Source: Xenorhabdus innexi
GTDB lineage: Bacteria > Pseudomonadota > Gammaproteobacteria > Enterobacterales > Enterobacteriaceae
Assembly: GCF_002632485.1 (NCBI RefSeq)
Contig: NZ_NIBU01000040.1
Location: 1 to 34,355, forward strand
Length of the DNA stretch: 34,355 nt
Reading direction: 5' to 3'
Below the pieces are notes generated by a model. It ran no database searches, was not told the origin of the DNA, and worked only from the letters and a program-made list of their open reading frames with translations. This document shows positions 27,719 to 34,355 of the stretch, piece after piece. The first letter of the stretch is position 1. Every line of letters starts with the position of its first letter. A program made the position numbers and the translations under genes.

Positions 27719-28426
27719 ATGGATATTAGAGTTTATAATGATGAGACTCATAAATATGCACTAGAGTTGCTTAAAAATGATGGAGTTATTGTTGCTCCTA
27801 GCGTGACAAATTATGGTGTTTTTTGCTCGGCAACAAGTGCGAGCGGAATAGCTCGAATATTCAGAATGAAGGAACGGACTAAGTTCGGGCCACTCACATT
27901 GGGTATCGGACATCCGAGTGATGCGAGAACCTATGCGGATATTCCACCAGAATTTTCAGATGAACTCATCGCCGAGCTACTCTTAGGGAAAGTCACAACA
28001 GTCTTCTTCAAGGCACCGGCGGCGGCTGTATTTCCCGAGCAAATGACCATGGGAGCACCCACTGTTGGACTTTTTTGTCATGGAATGAGCCCCATGTATG
28101 AAATTGGACGGGATTTCGGTCCCATAGCACTTACGTCCTCTAATATATCCGGTACTGGCGGTCATCAGGTTACTCGCGAACAAGCAATAAGCGATCTTGG
28201 TCAGCACGCGGATTTGGTTATTGATGGAGGCCCTATTGGCTGGGATGAAACTGCTGGGCCTTTTCAGAGCAATACGGTAGTGGATTTCTCTTTCAATCCG
28301 CCATATCTGGTTCGACCTGGCAGATTCTCAAATGAGCGACTAAAAAGCCTATTTCCCACACTTGTGATTGACACTAATGCCTATAAGAAGGTGATCATTC
28401 ACCGAATGGGAAATATAACACTATGA
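27719..28426 (+). CDS. YrdC/Sua5/YciO-like domain protein
   Basis: This 235-residue protein has the YrdC fold. In TsaC/Sua5 that fold makes threonylcarbamoyl-AMP from threonine, bicarbonate and ATP; in HypF and TobZ-type enzymes it handles carbamoyl-AMP. Nucleotide and carbonate residues appear kept: Lys51-x-Arg53 followed by GPLTL (57-61), and Ser140-x-Asn142 in LTSSNISGTGG. The segment that cradles threonine in TsaC (PTEAVFG) reads PSVTNYG here (27-33), so the acceptor may differ. It is longer than TsaC and shorter than Sua5. A GAGG site lies 7 bases ahead. Its stop overlaps the next start by 4 bases (ATGA). A housekeeping TsaC elsewhere is assumed. Confidence 0.8.
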   Translation: MDIRVYNDETHKYALELLKNDGVIVAPSVTNYGVFCSATSASGIARIFRMKERTKFGPLTLGIGHPSDARTYADIPPEFSDELIAELLLGKVTTVFFKAPAAAVFPEQMTMGAPTVGLFCHGMSPMYEIGRDFGPIALTSSNISGTGGHQVTREQAISDLGQHADLVIDGGPIGWDETAGPFQSNTVVDFSFNPPYLVRPGRFSNERLKSLFPTLVIDTNAYKKVIIHRMGNITL

Positions 28427-29646
28427 CTCATTTTCATTTAGATAAATCACACGCAGAGCCTGATCAGATAGCGGAGGAGATATTGTCTTTGGATGATGAT
28501 CGGGCAAAATCAGGAAGAATTTTACTTGTCGGTATGGGAGCCGATATCGGTTCTAATCTCTTATATCTGTCAACGACCCCCGATGTTGCATATCCAATTA
28601 CGGATGTATTGACTCATCCGGTTGATAGCGAAGGAATTGGTGCTGCGGATCGTGGACCGCTCGAAGAACTCAAAGTACGCCTTCTCTTAGCAAATCCATA
28701 TTTGTTCGGTAGAATTACCACAGATGACAGTAATTGTTCACTGACTATTAATGGGTATTCATTTCGTATTCACTTCCGTGATCTTAATGAGAATTTAGAT
28801 GATCTCGGTTACTTCGATTTGACTGTGCTGGCAACCAGCCGACATCATATTAGATCGCGAAGCCATCTTGATAAACTTGAGTCTATTTCTCGTGTAGTTA
28901 TTGGTGTGGCAGAGAACTCCTCCCTTCCTGCTCTTTATCCTGCTCTTTTGACCGCTAATTCAAAACACTTCCTTGCCAGTCATACAGTAGTAGCGACTGA
29001 GCTTTCAGGAAGTTATGCAATGGGCAGTTGTCAATGTGTAGGATGGACTACAGGTTTGCGCATTCTGGCAGATCTCTGTGCAAACCAAGGCGTAGCACTT
29101 CACGATATTTTATTACATACAGAGGTAGACATCGTTCACCCTGATACAGCATCTTCCAATTTTGGCACTAAGCGTGTGGGTCCACGTAGTGAGGATCCCA
29201 GAGATAACCTGCGACCGGGCATTTCTCAGGTGGCGGAATCCATGTTGCGTTTTCACCCAGCTTCGAGTGTGAATAACGTTTCACTCCGTGTGCTTACCCA
29301 ACCACCTGGATACCAAATACAACGGTTTTTTCTGCACGGGATAGATATTCGTACAGACGACATCATCGGTGTAGCAAAAACACTAGGCTCTTCTGAACCA
29401 TACCTTATTCATGTTACTAATAGTCCCATAGGTTCAAGATCCTATGCCTACCTACCTTGCAGTATTGTACTTCTTGTAACAGAACAACACATTTCAGTCA
29501 AACGTGTCGGAAACATCGTGGAAGTTGTCCTGCAAGCTTTCGTCCACAATACACTGGGCTATTGTGCCGCAATTCTTTCAGCTACCGATCGTATTCTACG
29601 CGGAGATGCGGTCACATTTATTGATTCACACAACCAAACTGTTTAA
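28423..29646 (+). CDS. Divergent glyceraldehyde-3-phosphate dehydrogenase-like protein
   Basis: This 407-residue protein reads as a distant GAPDH. A Rossmann loop LLVGMGADIGSNLL (34-47) replaces the usual GFGRIG. The order LFGRIT, LTINGYSF and FDLTVLATS (94-139) follows GAPDH blocks. The catalytic block SCTTN corresponds to GSCQC with Cys203, and the His partner to LLHTEV with His232. A late VSLRVLTQP and a C-terminal HNTLGYCAAILSATD match RVPT and DNEWGY. It therefore probably oxidises an aldehyde to an acyl phosphate or the reverse with NAD(P), but the substrate-binding phosphate residues look changed. The start overlaps the YrdC-like gene by 4 bases; the next gene begins 8 bases after its stop. 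Confidence 0.75.
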   Translation: MTHFHLDKSHAEPDQIAEEILSLDDDRAKSGRILLVGMGADIGSNLLYLSTTPDVAYPITDVLTHPVDSEGIGAADRGPLEELKVRLLLANPYLFGRITTDDSNCSLTINGYSFRIHFRDLNENLDDLGYFDLTVLATSRHHIRSRSHLDKLESISRVVIGVAENSSLPALYPALLTANSKHFLASHTVVATELSGSYAMGSCQCVGWTTGLRILADLCANQGVALHDILLHTEVDIVHPDTASSNFGTKRVGPRSEDPRDNLRPGISQVAESMLRFHPASSVNNVSLRVLTQPPGYQIQRFFLHGIDIRTDDIIGVAKTLGSSEPYLIHVTNSPIGSRSYAYLPCSIVLLVTEQHISVKRVGNIVEVVLQAFVHNTLGYCAAILSATDRILRGDAVTFIDSHNQTV

Positions 29647-29654
29647 GGAAAAAA

Positions 29655-30833
29655 ATGACTACCTTAGAACTGATGAATAAGCCTACTGTGCGAAAAAGTA
29701 CCGGAAAGATCATCATTACCCCAGAACCTGAAACAGTGGGTATCATTGCGTCCTCGTTCGACGAAATTTCAGACGATTCAGAGCGTATTCTTTTTACCCC
29801 AAGCCTTGATTGTGCGGTTGCAAGTAAAATTATAGCAACCCCATCAGTTGGATCTGTTGTTGTAACTAAGGGCGAATTTTCGGATCACGCACGAAAAATG
29901 CTTCATGAATCTGGAATTGGATTAGTTGTCTGTAATGAAGGTGAACTTGATAAGATAAGTCGGTGTATCGTCAATAAAGATGGTTTAACGGCTCTGACGG
30001 AAAAAGTGCCAGTCAGCGCAATCTGCTCAGTACTAAATCCGCGAAACCTTGCAATCTATCGTAGGTTTGGAGTTAAGTCTTTGGGATACTTCAGGTTCAA
30101 GTTCTGTCTTTTTCAGCTATTTAGCCAAGAACCTTCTGCCTATTATGACCCTAACCGTATTGAAGCGTTTCTATACGGGCAATTAGCCGATCTGGGTAAG
30201 CAAAACTGGTCAAGTATTCGTTGTGTTTTATCTGACCTTACTACGGCAGAACTCGTTGAGGTTGGGATAAATGTACATTCAGAAATGAACCCTGACTTGG
30301 GCGTACGTGGGCCACGGAACATGGAACAGTGGGAACCGGAACTGGCAGCGATTCGTCGTTTCCAGAAGGAGTTCGACACACCAGTTAACATTAGCGCACC
30401 ATTTATTTCCACTATCAGTGAGTACTGCTCATTTGTCGCTATGGTGGAAGAGGCTGGAATACAACGTTCTCACGTTAAGCTTGGATTTACTCTGGAAGTT
30501 CCTGCATTAGCGGAAGAGCTTGATGACTTATTCACAACGGAAAAGGTCGACTTTATGGCTATTGGTACATCAGATCTTTTCTCTTTGTTCAATGGCGTTT
30601 GTCGTAACAATCAAGCTCTTTCTGTATTGCCAACCAGCAACGCAAATATTCGCCTGCTCCACAGAGTTATCAGGTGTGCTCGAGAACATGGAGTTCATAC
30701 ATTTGTATGTGGTGAAGTTCGTCGTAATGAAGGAATTATGAAAGAGTTATTGCAAGCTGGAGTAGGAGAGCTTATATGCTCCGCTCAAGTCAAAGACCTT
30801 AGCTCGATATTTGAACTCTCTAGCGCAAAGTAG
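29655..30833 (+). CDS. Stand-alone PEP-utilising enzyme (swivelling His and TIM-barrel domains)
   Basis: The 392 residues match the C-terminal two thirds of PEP synthase, pyruvate phosphate dikinase and PTS enzyme I. A small phosphohistidine domain carries His78 in GEFSDHARKM (73-82), corresponding to GGxTSHAA. A PEP/pyruvate TIM barrel follows, with NPDLGVRGPR, LGFTLEVPALAEEL, DFMAIGTSDLFSLFNGVCRNN and FVCGEVRRNEG, which keep the Arg, Glu, Asp and Cys of the family; the usual GTND is GTSD. There is no ATP-grasp or HPr-binding domain. It may move phosphate from PEP through His78 to a small molecule, but this is inference. A GGAAAAAA site precedes it. Confidence 0.75.
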   Translation: MTTLELMNKPTVRKSTGKIIITPEPETVGIIASSFDEISDDSERILFTPSLDCAVASKIIATPSVGSVVVTKGEFSDHARKMLHESGIGLVVCNEGELDKISRCIVNKDGLTALTEKVPVSAICSVLNPRNLAIYRRFGVKSLGYFRFKFCLFQLFSQEPSAYYDPNRIEAFLYGQLADLGKQNWSSIRCVLSDLTTAELVEVGINVHSEMNPDLGVRGPRNMEQWEPELAAIRRFQKEFDTPVNISAPFISTISEYCSFVAMVEEAGIQRSHVKLGFTLEVPALAEELDDLFTTEKVDFMAIGTSDLFSLFNGVCRNNQALSVLPTSNANIRLLHRVIRCAREHGVHTFVCGEVRRNEGIMKELLQAGVGELICSAQVKDLSSIFELSSAK

Positions 30834-30888
30834 TCTGCAACATAACTCGTTTTCCCTAATCTATTTGCATGGGAAATATAAAAACAAT

Positions 30889-30944
30889 GGTATCTCTGAT
30901 AGACACATTTAATTAATTTTTTATCGCTAATTAAATAAGATACC
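30889..30944. repeat. Nested inverted repeats after the three-gene operon
   Basis: GGTATCT (30889-30895) pairs with AGATACC (30938-30944), and inside them TTTAATTA (30908-30915) pairs with TAATTAAA (30928-30935). It starts 56 bases after the operon stop codon. It could be a 3' end structure or a protein-binding site; there is no classical T run directly after it. Confidence 0.45.
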
Positions 30945-31019
30945 TATCATTTTCTTATTTCTCTATAAATATGTCGGCAGGATGGTTACTTAGTTCTGAC
31001 CAAGTTTTCACCATATTAA

Positions 31020-31043
31020 TTCACATCCCTGACATGATGTGAA
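31020..31043. promoter_or_regulatory. Perfect 24-base dyad upstream of the exporter gene
   Basis: TTCACATC (31020-31027) and GATGTGAA (31036-31043) are exact inverted copies around an 8-base spacer, 35-58 bases before the EamA start codon. Size and position suit an operator for a dimeric regulator. The protein that would bind is not identified. Confidence 0.5.
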
Positions 31044-31077
31044 CAATTCTGCATATTACTTAACTGAGACTCTAAAA

Positions 31078-32034
31078 ATGAAAAATTCTTACTCTATGGG
31101 TGTAATCTGTTGTCTGATCGCCACTTTATCTTGGGGAGCGACATTTCCGATCATGACCAGCGCTCTTACACGCATTGATCCTTATACATTTACACTACTA
31201 CGTTATGGCTTCGCTGGTATTGCATTGTTAATTGCGCTGTTTTTTTACGAAGGAAAGCAAGGTTTTAAACTAAAAGGTGAACGTATAGGTTTGGTTTGGC
31301 TATTGGGTTCTGTGGGTTTTGCTGGCTTCGGTTTTTTTGTCTTCTTAGGCCAACAAATGGCCGGAAAAAGTGGAGCACTTACTGCTTCCATCATGATGGC
31401 AACTATGCCAATGCTTAGCATTCTTGTGAACTGGGTATTACGTAAAATTGCACCTCCTGCTATATCTATTGGGTTAATCCTGATGTCTTTTTTTGGTGTA
31501 ATGACAGTTATTACTAAAGGCCATTATGGTAGTCTGTTTGATGTTCCCTCTAGTTACACAGCTAATGGGCTTATTATTTTCGGCGCACTGTGTTGGGTTA
31601 TTTACACTGTAGGAGCTTCATTTTTTCCTACTTGGTCACCGTTAAAATACACTGCGCTGACAACTTATCTGGGTGTGATAAGTATATTGGTGTTAAACGG
31701 CATCCTGTATTTCTGTGGTTTTGTGTCTGTACCAAAAATTAGTGCATTCATGTTTGTCATTCCGCATGTATTCTACACGGCTTTTATTGCTGGCTTCATA
31801 GGAATCCTATGTTGGAATATTGGTAATAAAATACTAACTCCACTCAACGGTGTATTATTCATGGATATTGTACCAATCACTGCTTTCTCAATCTCAGCGA
31901 TGACTGGAGTAAAACCAAATGTTCCTGAAATTGCAGGAGCTTGTATTACGGGTTCTGCCCTGATCCTCAATAACATATATTTGCGTTATCGTAATACACC
32001 GAAAAAAGTAGCTATTCCCGTTCGAACTAATTGA
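31078..32034 (+). CDS. EamA/DMT-family transporter
   Basis: This 318-residue inner-membrane protein of the drug/metabolite transporter superfamily has two EamA repeats and about ten transmembrane segments. Typical features are LSWGATFPIM in helix 1 (about residues 17-26), a GALTASIMMATMPMLSILVNW segment in the first half, and ILCWNIGNKILTPLNGVLFMDIVPITA in the second half. Members export amino acids, metabolites or drugs. The start at 31078 is chosen; a GTG at 31039 in the same frame lies inside the upstream dyad and would add 13 residues with no membrane role. It follows the three-gene operon by 244 bases, so export of that pathway's product is an attractive but unproved idea. Confidence 0.85.
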   Translation: MKNSYSMGVICCLIATLSWGATFPIMTSALTRIDPYTFTLLRYGFAGIALLIALFFYEGKQGFKLKGERIGLVWLLGSVGFAGFGFFVFLGQQMAGKSGALTASIMMATMPMLSILVNWVLRKIAPPAISIGLILMSFFGVMTVITKGHYGSLFDVPSSYTANGLIIFGALCWVIYTVGASFFPTWSPLKYTALTTYLGVISILVLNGILYFCGFVSVPKISAFMFVIPHVFYTAFIAGFIGILCWNIGNKILTPLNGVLFMDIVPITAFSISAMTGVKPNVPEIAGACITGSALILNNIYLRYRNTPKKVAIPVRTN

Positions 32035-32211
32035 ATGATTAGTCATCTTTGATTATTAAGTGTCGAATTTCAGTTGTATATTTATTGGAAATATTATTTC
32101 TCTCTATAGCAGGGCGAATTTATATTTTTCGGTAGTGATAAATAAATTAATTCTTACCATTTTTAGGCTGGCAATTGAATAGGTAATTTAATTCTATTAA
32201 GGGGATTAAAT

Positions 32212-33015
32212 ATGTTTGTGAAATCGGATGAATTAACATTGCATGTTGATTTACAAGGCTCCAATGACGCTCCTGTTCTGGTATTACTTCATTCTCTTGG
32301 GACTAACTTACATCTTTGGGACCCGATAGTTTCGAGTTTAGCTCGAAACTATCGGATATTGCGTTTAGATATGCGAGGACATGGCCTCAGTGAGGTAGGT
32401 AAGGCTTCTTTTCTTATAGAAGATTTGGCTAAAGATGTGCTCAGTATTACGGATTATTTTGGAATAGATGTATTTTCGGTAGCTGGTGTCTCGATCGGCG
32501 GTCTAATCGCCCAGCATTTAGCCGACAGTATTCCTGAGCGACTAGTGTCAATGGTGCTCATTGATACCTATCTTGCACCAACTACACAATCTATCTGGAG
32601 CACAGTGGCCGATGATATCCGCAACCACGGCTTAAGTCATAGAATTCAAGAAATTTTCTCTCGCTGGGTAACGCCAGAATTTCGTGACACACCACCAGCG
32701 ATAGGAATGAAACAGATGTTACACCGTACCTCAGCAGAAGGTTATGCGGGATGCGCAGAGGCATTATCGCAGATTAAACCAGCGCGACCAAAGAACAAAA
32801 AAGTTCCAGTGCTGGTATTAGTTGGCGAAAATGATATTGTCGCTACGCCAGCAGCTGCAAAAGAAATGGCAATTGCTCGCAGTGGAAAATTAGTAGTACT
32901 GCGAAATGCTGCCCATATACCTATTCTTGAAAAATCAGGTGAAATTTTGGAAGAAATGATGCAATTTTTAGCTGAAAATCGCAATAAAACTATAAGAGAG
33001 GAAACTGGCGTTTAA
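32212..33015 (+). CDS. Alpha/beta hydrolase, 3-oxoadipate enol-lactonase-like
   Basis: This 267-residue alpha/beta hydrolase resembles PcaD-type enol-lactonases and related small esterases. The oxyanion region is LLHSLGTNLHLWD (25-37) and a DMRGHGLS block follows (53-60). The catalytic triad is Ser94 in GVSIGG, Asp208 in GENDIVATP and His235 in AAHIPI. AAGGGG lies 8 bases before the ATG. The rest of the protocatechuate pathway is absent, so the true substrate is probably not 3-oxoadipate enol-lactone; a lactone or ester linked to the neighbouring operon is possible. A perfect 14-base-pair hairpin lies within codons 38-48. It is followed by a strong terminator. Confidence 0.85.
   Translation: MFVKSDELTLHVDLQGSNDAPVLVLLHSLGTNLHLWDPIVSSLARNYRILRLDMRGHGLSEVGKASFLIEDLAKDVLSITDYFGIDVFSVAGVSIGGLIAQHLADSIPERLVSMVLIDTYLAPTTQSIWSTVADDIRNHGLSHRIQEIFSRWVTPEFRDTPPAIGMKQMLHRTSAEGYAGCAEALSQIKPARPKNKKVPVLVLVGENDIVATPAAAKEMAIARSGKLVVLRNAAHIPILEKSGEILEEMMQFLAENRNKTIREETGV
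32323..32355 (+). repeat. Perfect 14-bp hairpin inside the hydrolase gene
   Basis: Arms 32323-32336 and 32342-32355 are exact inverted complements around a 5-base loop (tttag). The structure lies about 110 bases into the coding region and encodes part of DPIVSSLARNYRIL. Confidence 0.9.
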
Positions 33016-33112
33016 ATATAATGCCATATTCTACATACATTGTAGTAGTTAACAGATGAAGAATACCTTTCTATTTGAATTTGGTATCAGGATTTTTAAA
33101 ACATACAATTAC

Positions 33113-33152
33113 AAAAACTGGCTTAATTTCAGGATAATTAAGCCAGTTTTTT
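33113..33152. terminator. Bidirectional terminator between the hydrolase and the 33176 gene
   Basis: A perfect 16-base-pair stem (33113-33128 with 33136-33151) has a 7-base loop, a T run at its right edge and an A run at its left edge. It can stop both the hydrolase transcript and the convergent gene at 33176-33865. Confidence 0.92.
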
Positions 33153-33175
33153 ACAATTGATTTCAGCAAGGTTTT

Positions 33176-33865
33176 TTAGATATGCAATCCATTTTCAATA
33201 CTCTCGGCAAGCATTCCGGGGTCGCCGATACCTCTAATTTCATTGATCAACGGAAGATCCATGTTAACCGCTAATTCATTAAGATTAATATCATTTTCAA
33301 TAGTCTGTTCGAATTTCAGTCCGATTATCTGGTTCCATAAATTTCCTGCAAACCATGAGCAGTTTGTTATAGGAGTGTATACTCCGTTTTTCATATCTTC
33401 AGAAGTAAGCTTCATCAGTTTTGATAGCCGATTACTTTCATCTATTAATTTAGGGATAAGTTTCATTTCTATTAATTCAGGGTTGATAGCGTTGCCATCA
33501 ACCTTCACACAGCGCTGGAGGTGAAATTTCCTCTCTGGTGAGTCATTTGTATATTCTGAGTTTTTTACCAATCCATATCCCGCATGAAAAGCATATGATG
33601 TATTATCTCCCTCCTTCGAACTATTGAAATAAATAACCCATGCATGACCAAAACTACCACCACCAAAGGCAGATCCTAATTCTTTGAACACTTCTCTAAT
33701 AATGGTATCTTTCTCACTCCAGGGAAACTGTTGGCCAATATTCATTGCTCTTTCTATTACTGGCTTCATATCCGTACGTTCGGCCGTTCTATTCGTTCTG
33801 ATACATATTTGTGGATAACCGACGCTCGCGTCTCCAGTTGGTTGGTATTTATCTGCCTTGATCAT
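33176..33865 (-). CDS. Unrecognised protein, possible permuted papain-like fold
   Basis: I do not recognise this 229-residue protein by family name. There is no signal peptide or membrane segment. Two blocks stand out: GSFGHAWVIYF (residues 70-80, His74) and TPITNCSWFAGNLWNQIIG (164-182, Cys169). A GHAW-like histidine before an NCxxFA-like cysteine is the order seen in circularly permuted NlpC/P60 or papain-like amidases, where Cys and His form the active pair. This is weak evidence. The start is well supported by AAAGGAG about 6 bases ahead. A complete ERIC lies immediately upstream, within the leader. A secreted or injected effector is possible in this accessory setting, but nothing proves it. 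Confidence 0.7.
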   Translation of the reverse strand: MIKADKYQPTGDASVGYPQICIRTNRTAERTDMKPVIERAMNIGQQFPWSEKDTIIREVFKELGSAFGGGSFGHAWVIYFNSSKEGDNTSYAFHAGYGLVKNSEYTNDSPERKFHLQRCVKVDGNAINPELIEMKLIPKLIDESNRLSKLMKLTSEDMKNGVYTPITNCSWFAGNLWNQIIGLKFEQTIENDINLNELAVNMDLPLINEIRGIGDPGMLAESIENGLHI

Positions 33866-33878
33866 AATTATCTCCTTT

Positions 33879-34004
33879 ATATCCGTCGTCTTTCAAGTTG
33901 CCTCTTTGTTGGCTGCGCTCATTCACCCCAGTCACATAGTTACCTATGCTCCCTGAAACTCCTTCCCTTGCCGCCGCGGTGCATTTTGAAATCCATAGGG
34001 TATA
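33879..34004 (-). repeat. Full-length ERIC element
   Basis: The element is 126 bases, the canonical ERIC length. Its central block, read on the minus strand, contains taactatgtgactggggtga, close to the ERIC2 primer sequence. The ends are imperfect inverted repeats beginning tata-cc and containing tttcaa. It stands 13 bases upstream of the start codon of the gene at 33865, next to its ribosome-binding site, so it would be transcribed in the 5' leader if the promoter lies beyond it. Confidence 0.9.
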
Positions 34005-34341
34005 GATTTATATATATTTTTTATTTAAAAACAGGATTATTCAATATCAGAATCTGTTTCGGTTGCTAATGTTACTGATTTTATTTTTTATAATTAAATA
34101 GCCACTACTGTATGATGCGCATTACAATTAGCTTAAAATATATCTATAATGTTACAACTTAATCTTAATTATAAAAATCATAATAATTTTACAATGAAAT
34201 TATGTCTGTAAAAAGTTAATTAATACCAATCACTTAATTGGATATTATCTCTTATTCTTGGATTCGACTAATAAGTGCAATTTCTAAGAAAGGCGGTCAG
34301 TTGCTATAGTAGGCATCTTTCTCGCCAAAGGAAAATGCACT
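34005..34341. other. AT-rich intergenic region at the window end
   Basis: Very AT-rich sequence with no supportable gene or repeat. It should hold the promoter of the minus-strand gene at 33865 and that of the gene beginning at 34342. Confidence 0.4.
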
Positions 34342-34355
34342 ATGACCTATACACA
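34342..34355 (+). CDS. Start of a gene cut by the window edge
   Basis: An ATG with AAAGGAAAA about 10 bases ahead opens a frame reading MTYT before the window ends. Nothing can be said about its product. Confidence 0.3.

Noticed and set aside
32212-33015. Assignment of the hydrolase as genuine PcaD of the protocatechuate pathway.
   Set aside because: No other pca genes are present. Similarity of fold and triad alone does not fix the substrate.

Overview
The window looks like a chromosomal segment of an enterobacterium in the Morganellaceae, most likely Xenorhabdus or Photorhabdus. Three things suggest this: a core with E. coli-like gene order (yraM-yraL, yha/yqj, sstT, fadH), several ERIC repeats, and very AT-rich accessory DNA on the right. 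The genus is an inference; there is no rRNA or tRNA to settle it.

Left part (1-17.8 kb), core genome. A minus-strand cell-envelope operon lpoA-yraN-diaA-dolP diverges from rsmI, which is followed by the RNase P RNA gene rnpB with its own promoter and terminator. Next come the divergent pair yhaK/yhaJ, the minus-strand genes yqjF, yqjK, yqjE and yqjD, and the DedA-family gene yqjA. sstT (serine/threonine uptake) converges on fadH (2,4-dienoyl-CoA reductase) across a strong bidirectional terminator. A GNAT acetyltransferase, a VirK/YbjX-family (DUF535) gene and an MFS-GNAT gene pair complete this part.

Middle (17.8-24.1 kb), nitrogen scavenging. Allophanate hydrolase and urea carboxylase overlap by 8 bases and lie behind a near-perfect sigma-54 promoter. 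Together they would convert urea to ammonia and CO2 without nickel. An orphan Ogr/Delta-type zinc-finger gene of phage origin follows.

Right part (24.1-34.3 kb), accessory DNA. It holds a cytoplasmic-looking homologue of Rhodococcus VapA-family proteins, then a deletion scar in which a LysR regulator and a divergent MFS transporter have both lost their 5' ends. After about 1 kb of gene-free AT-rich DNA comes a tight three-gene operon encoding a YrdC/Sua5-like protein, a divergent GAPDH-like protein and a stand-alone PEP-utilising enzyme that lacks the ATP-grasp domain. An EamA/DMT exporter and an alpha/beta hydrolase follow. I consider this group (27.7-33.0 kb) the best candidate for an undescribed small-molecule pathway. 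The window ends with an unrecognised protein with a possible permuted-papain-like His/Cys pair, whose leader carries a full-length ERIC, and the first codons of another gene.

ERIC-derived sequence occurs at five places. One copy supplies the C-terminal codons of sstT and one overlaps the stop codon of rsmI.
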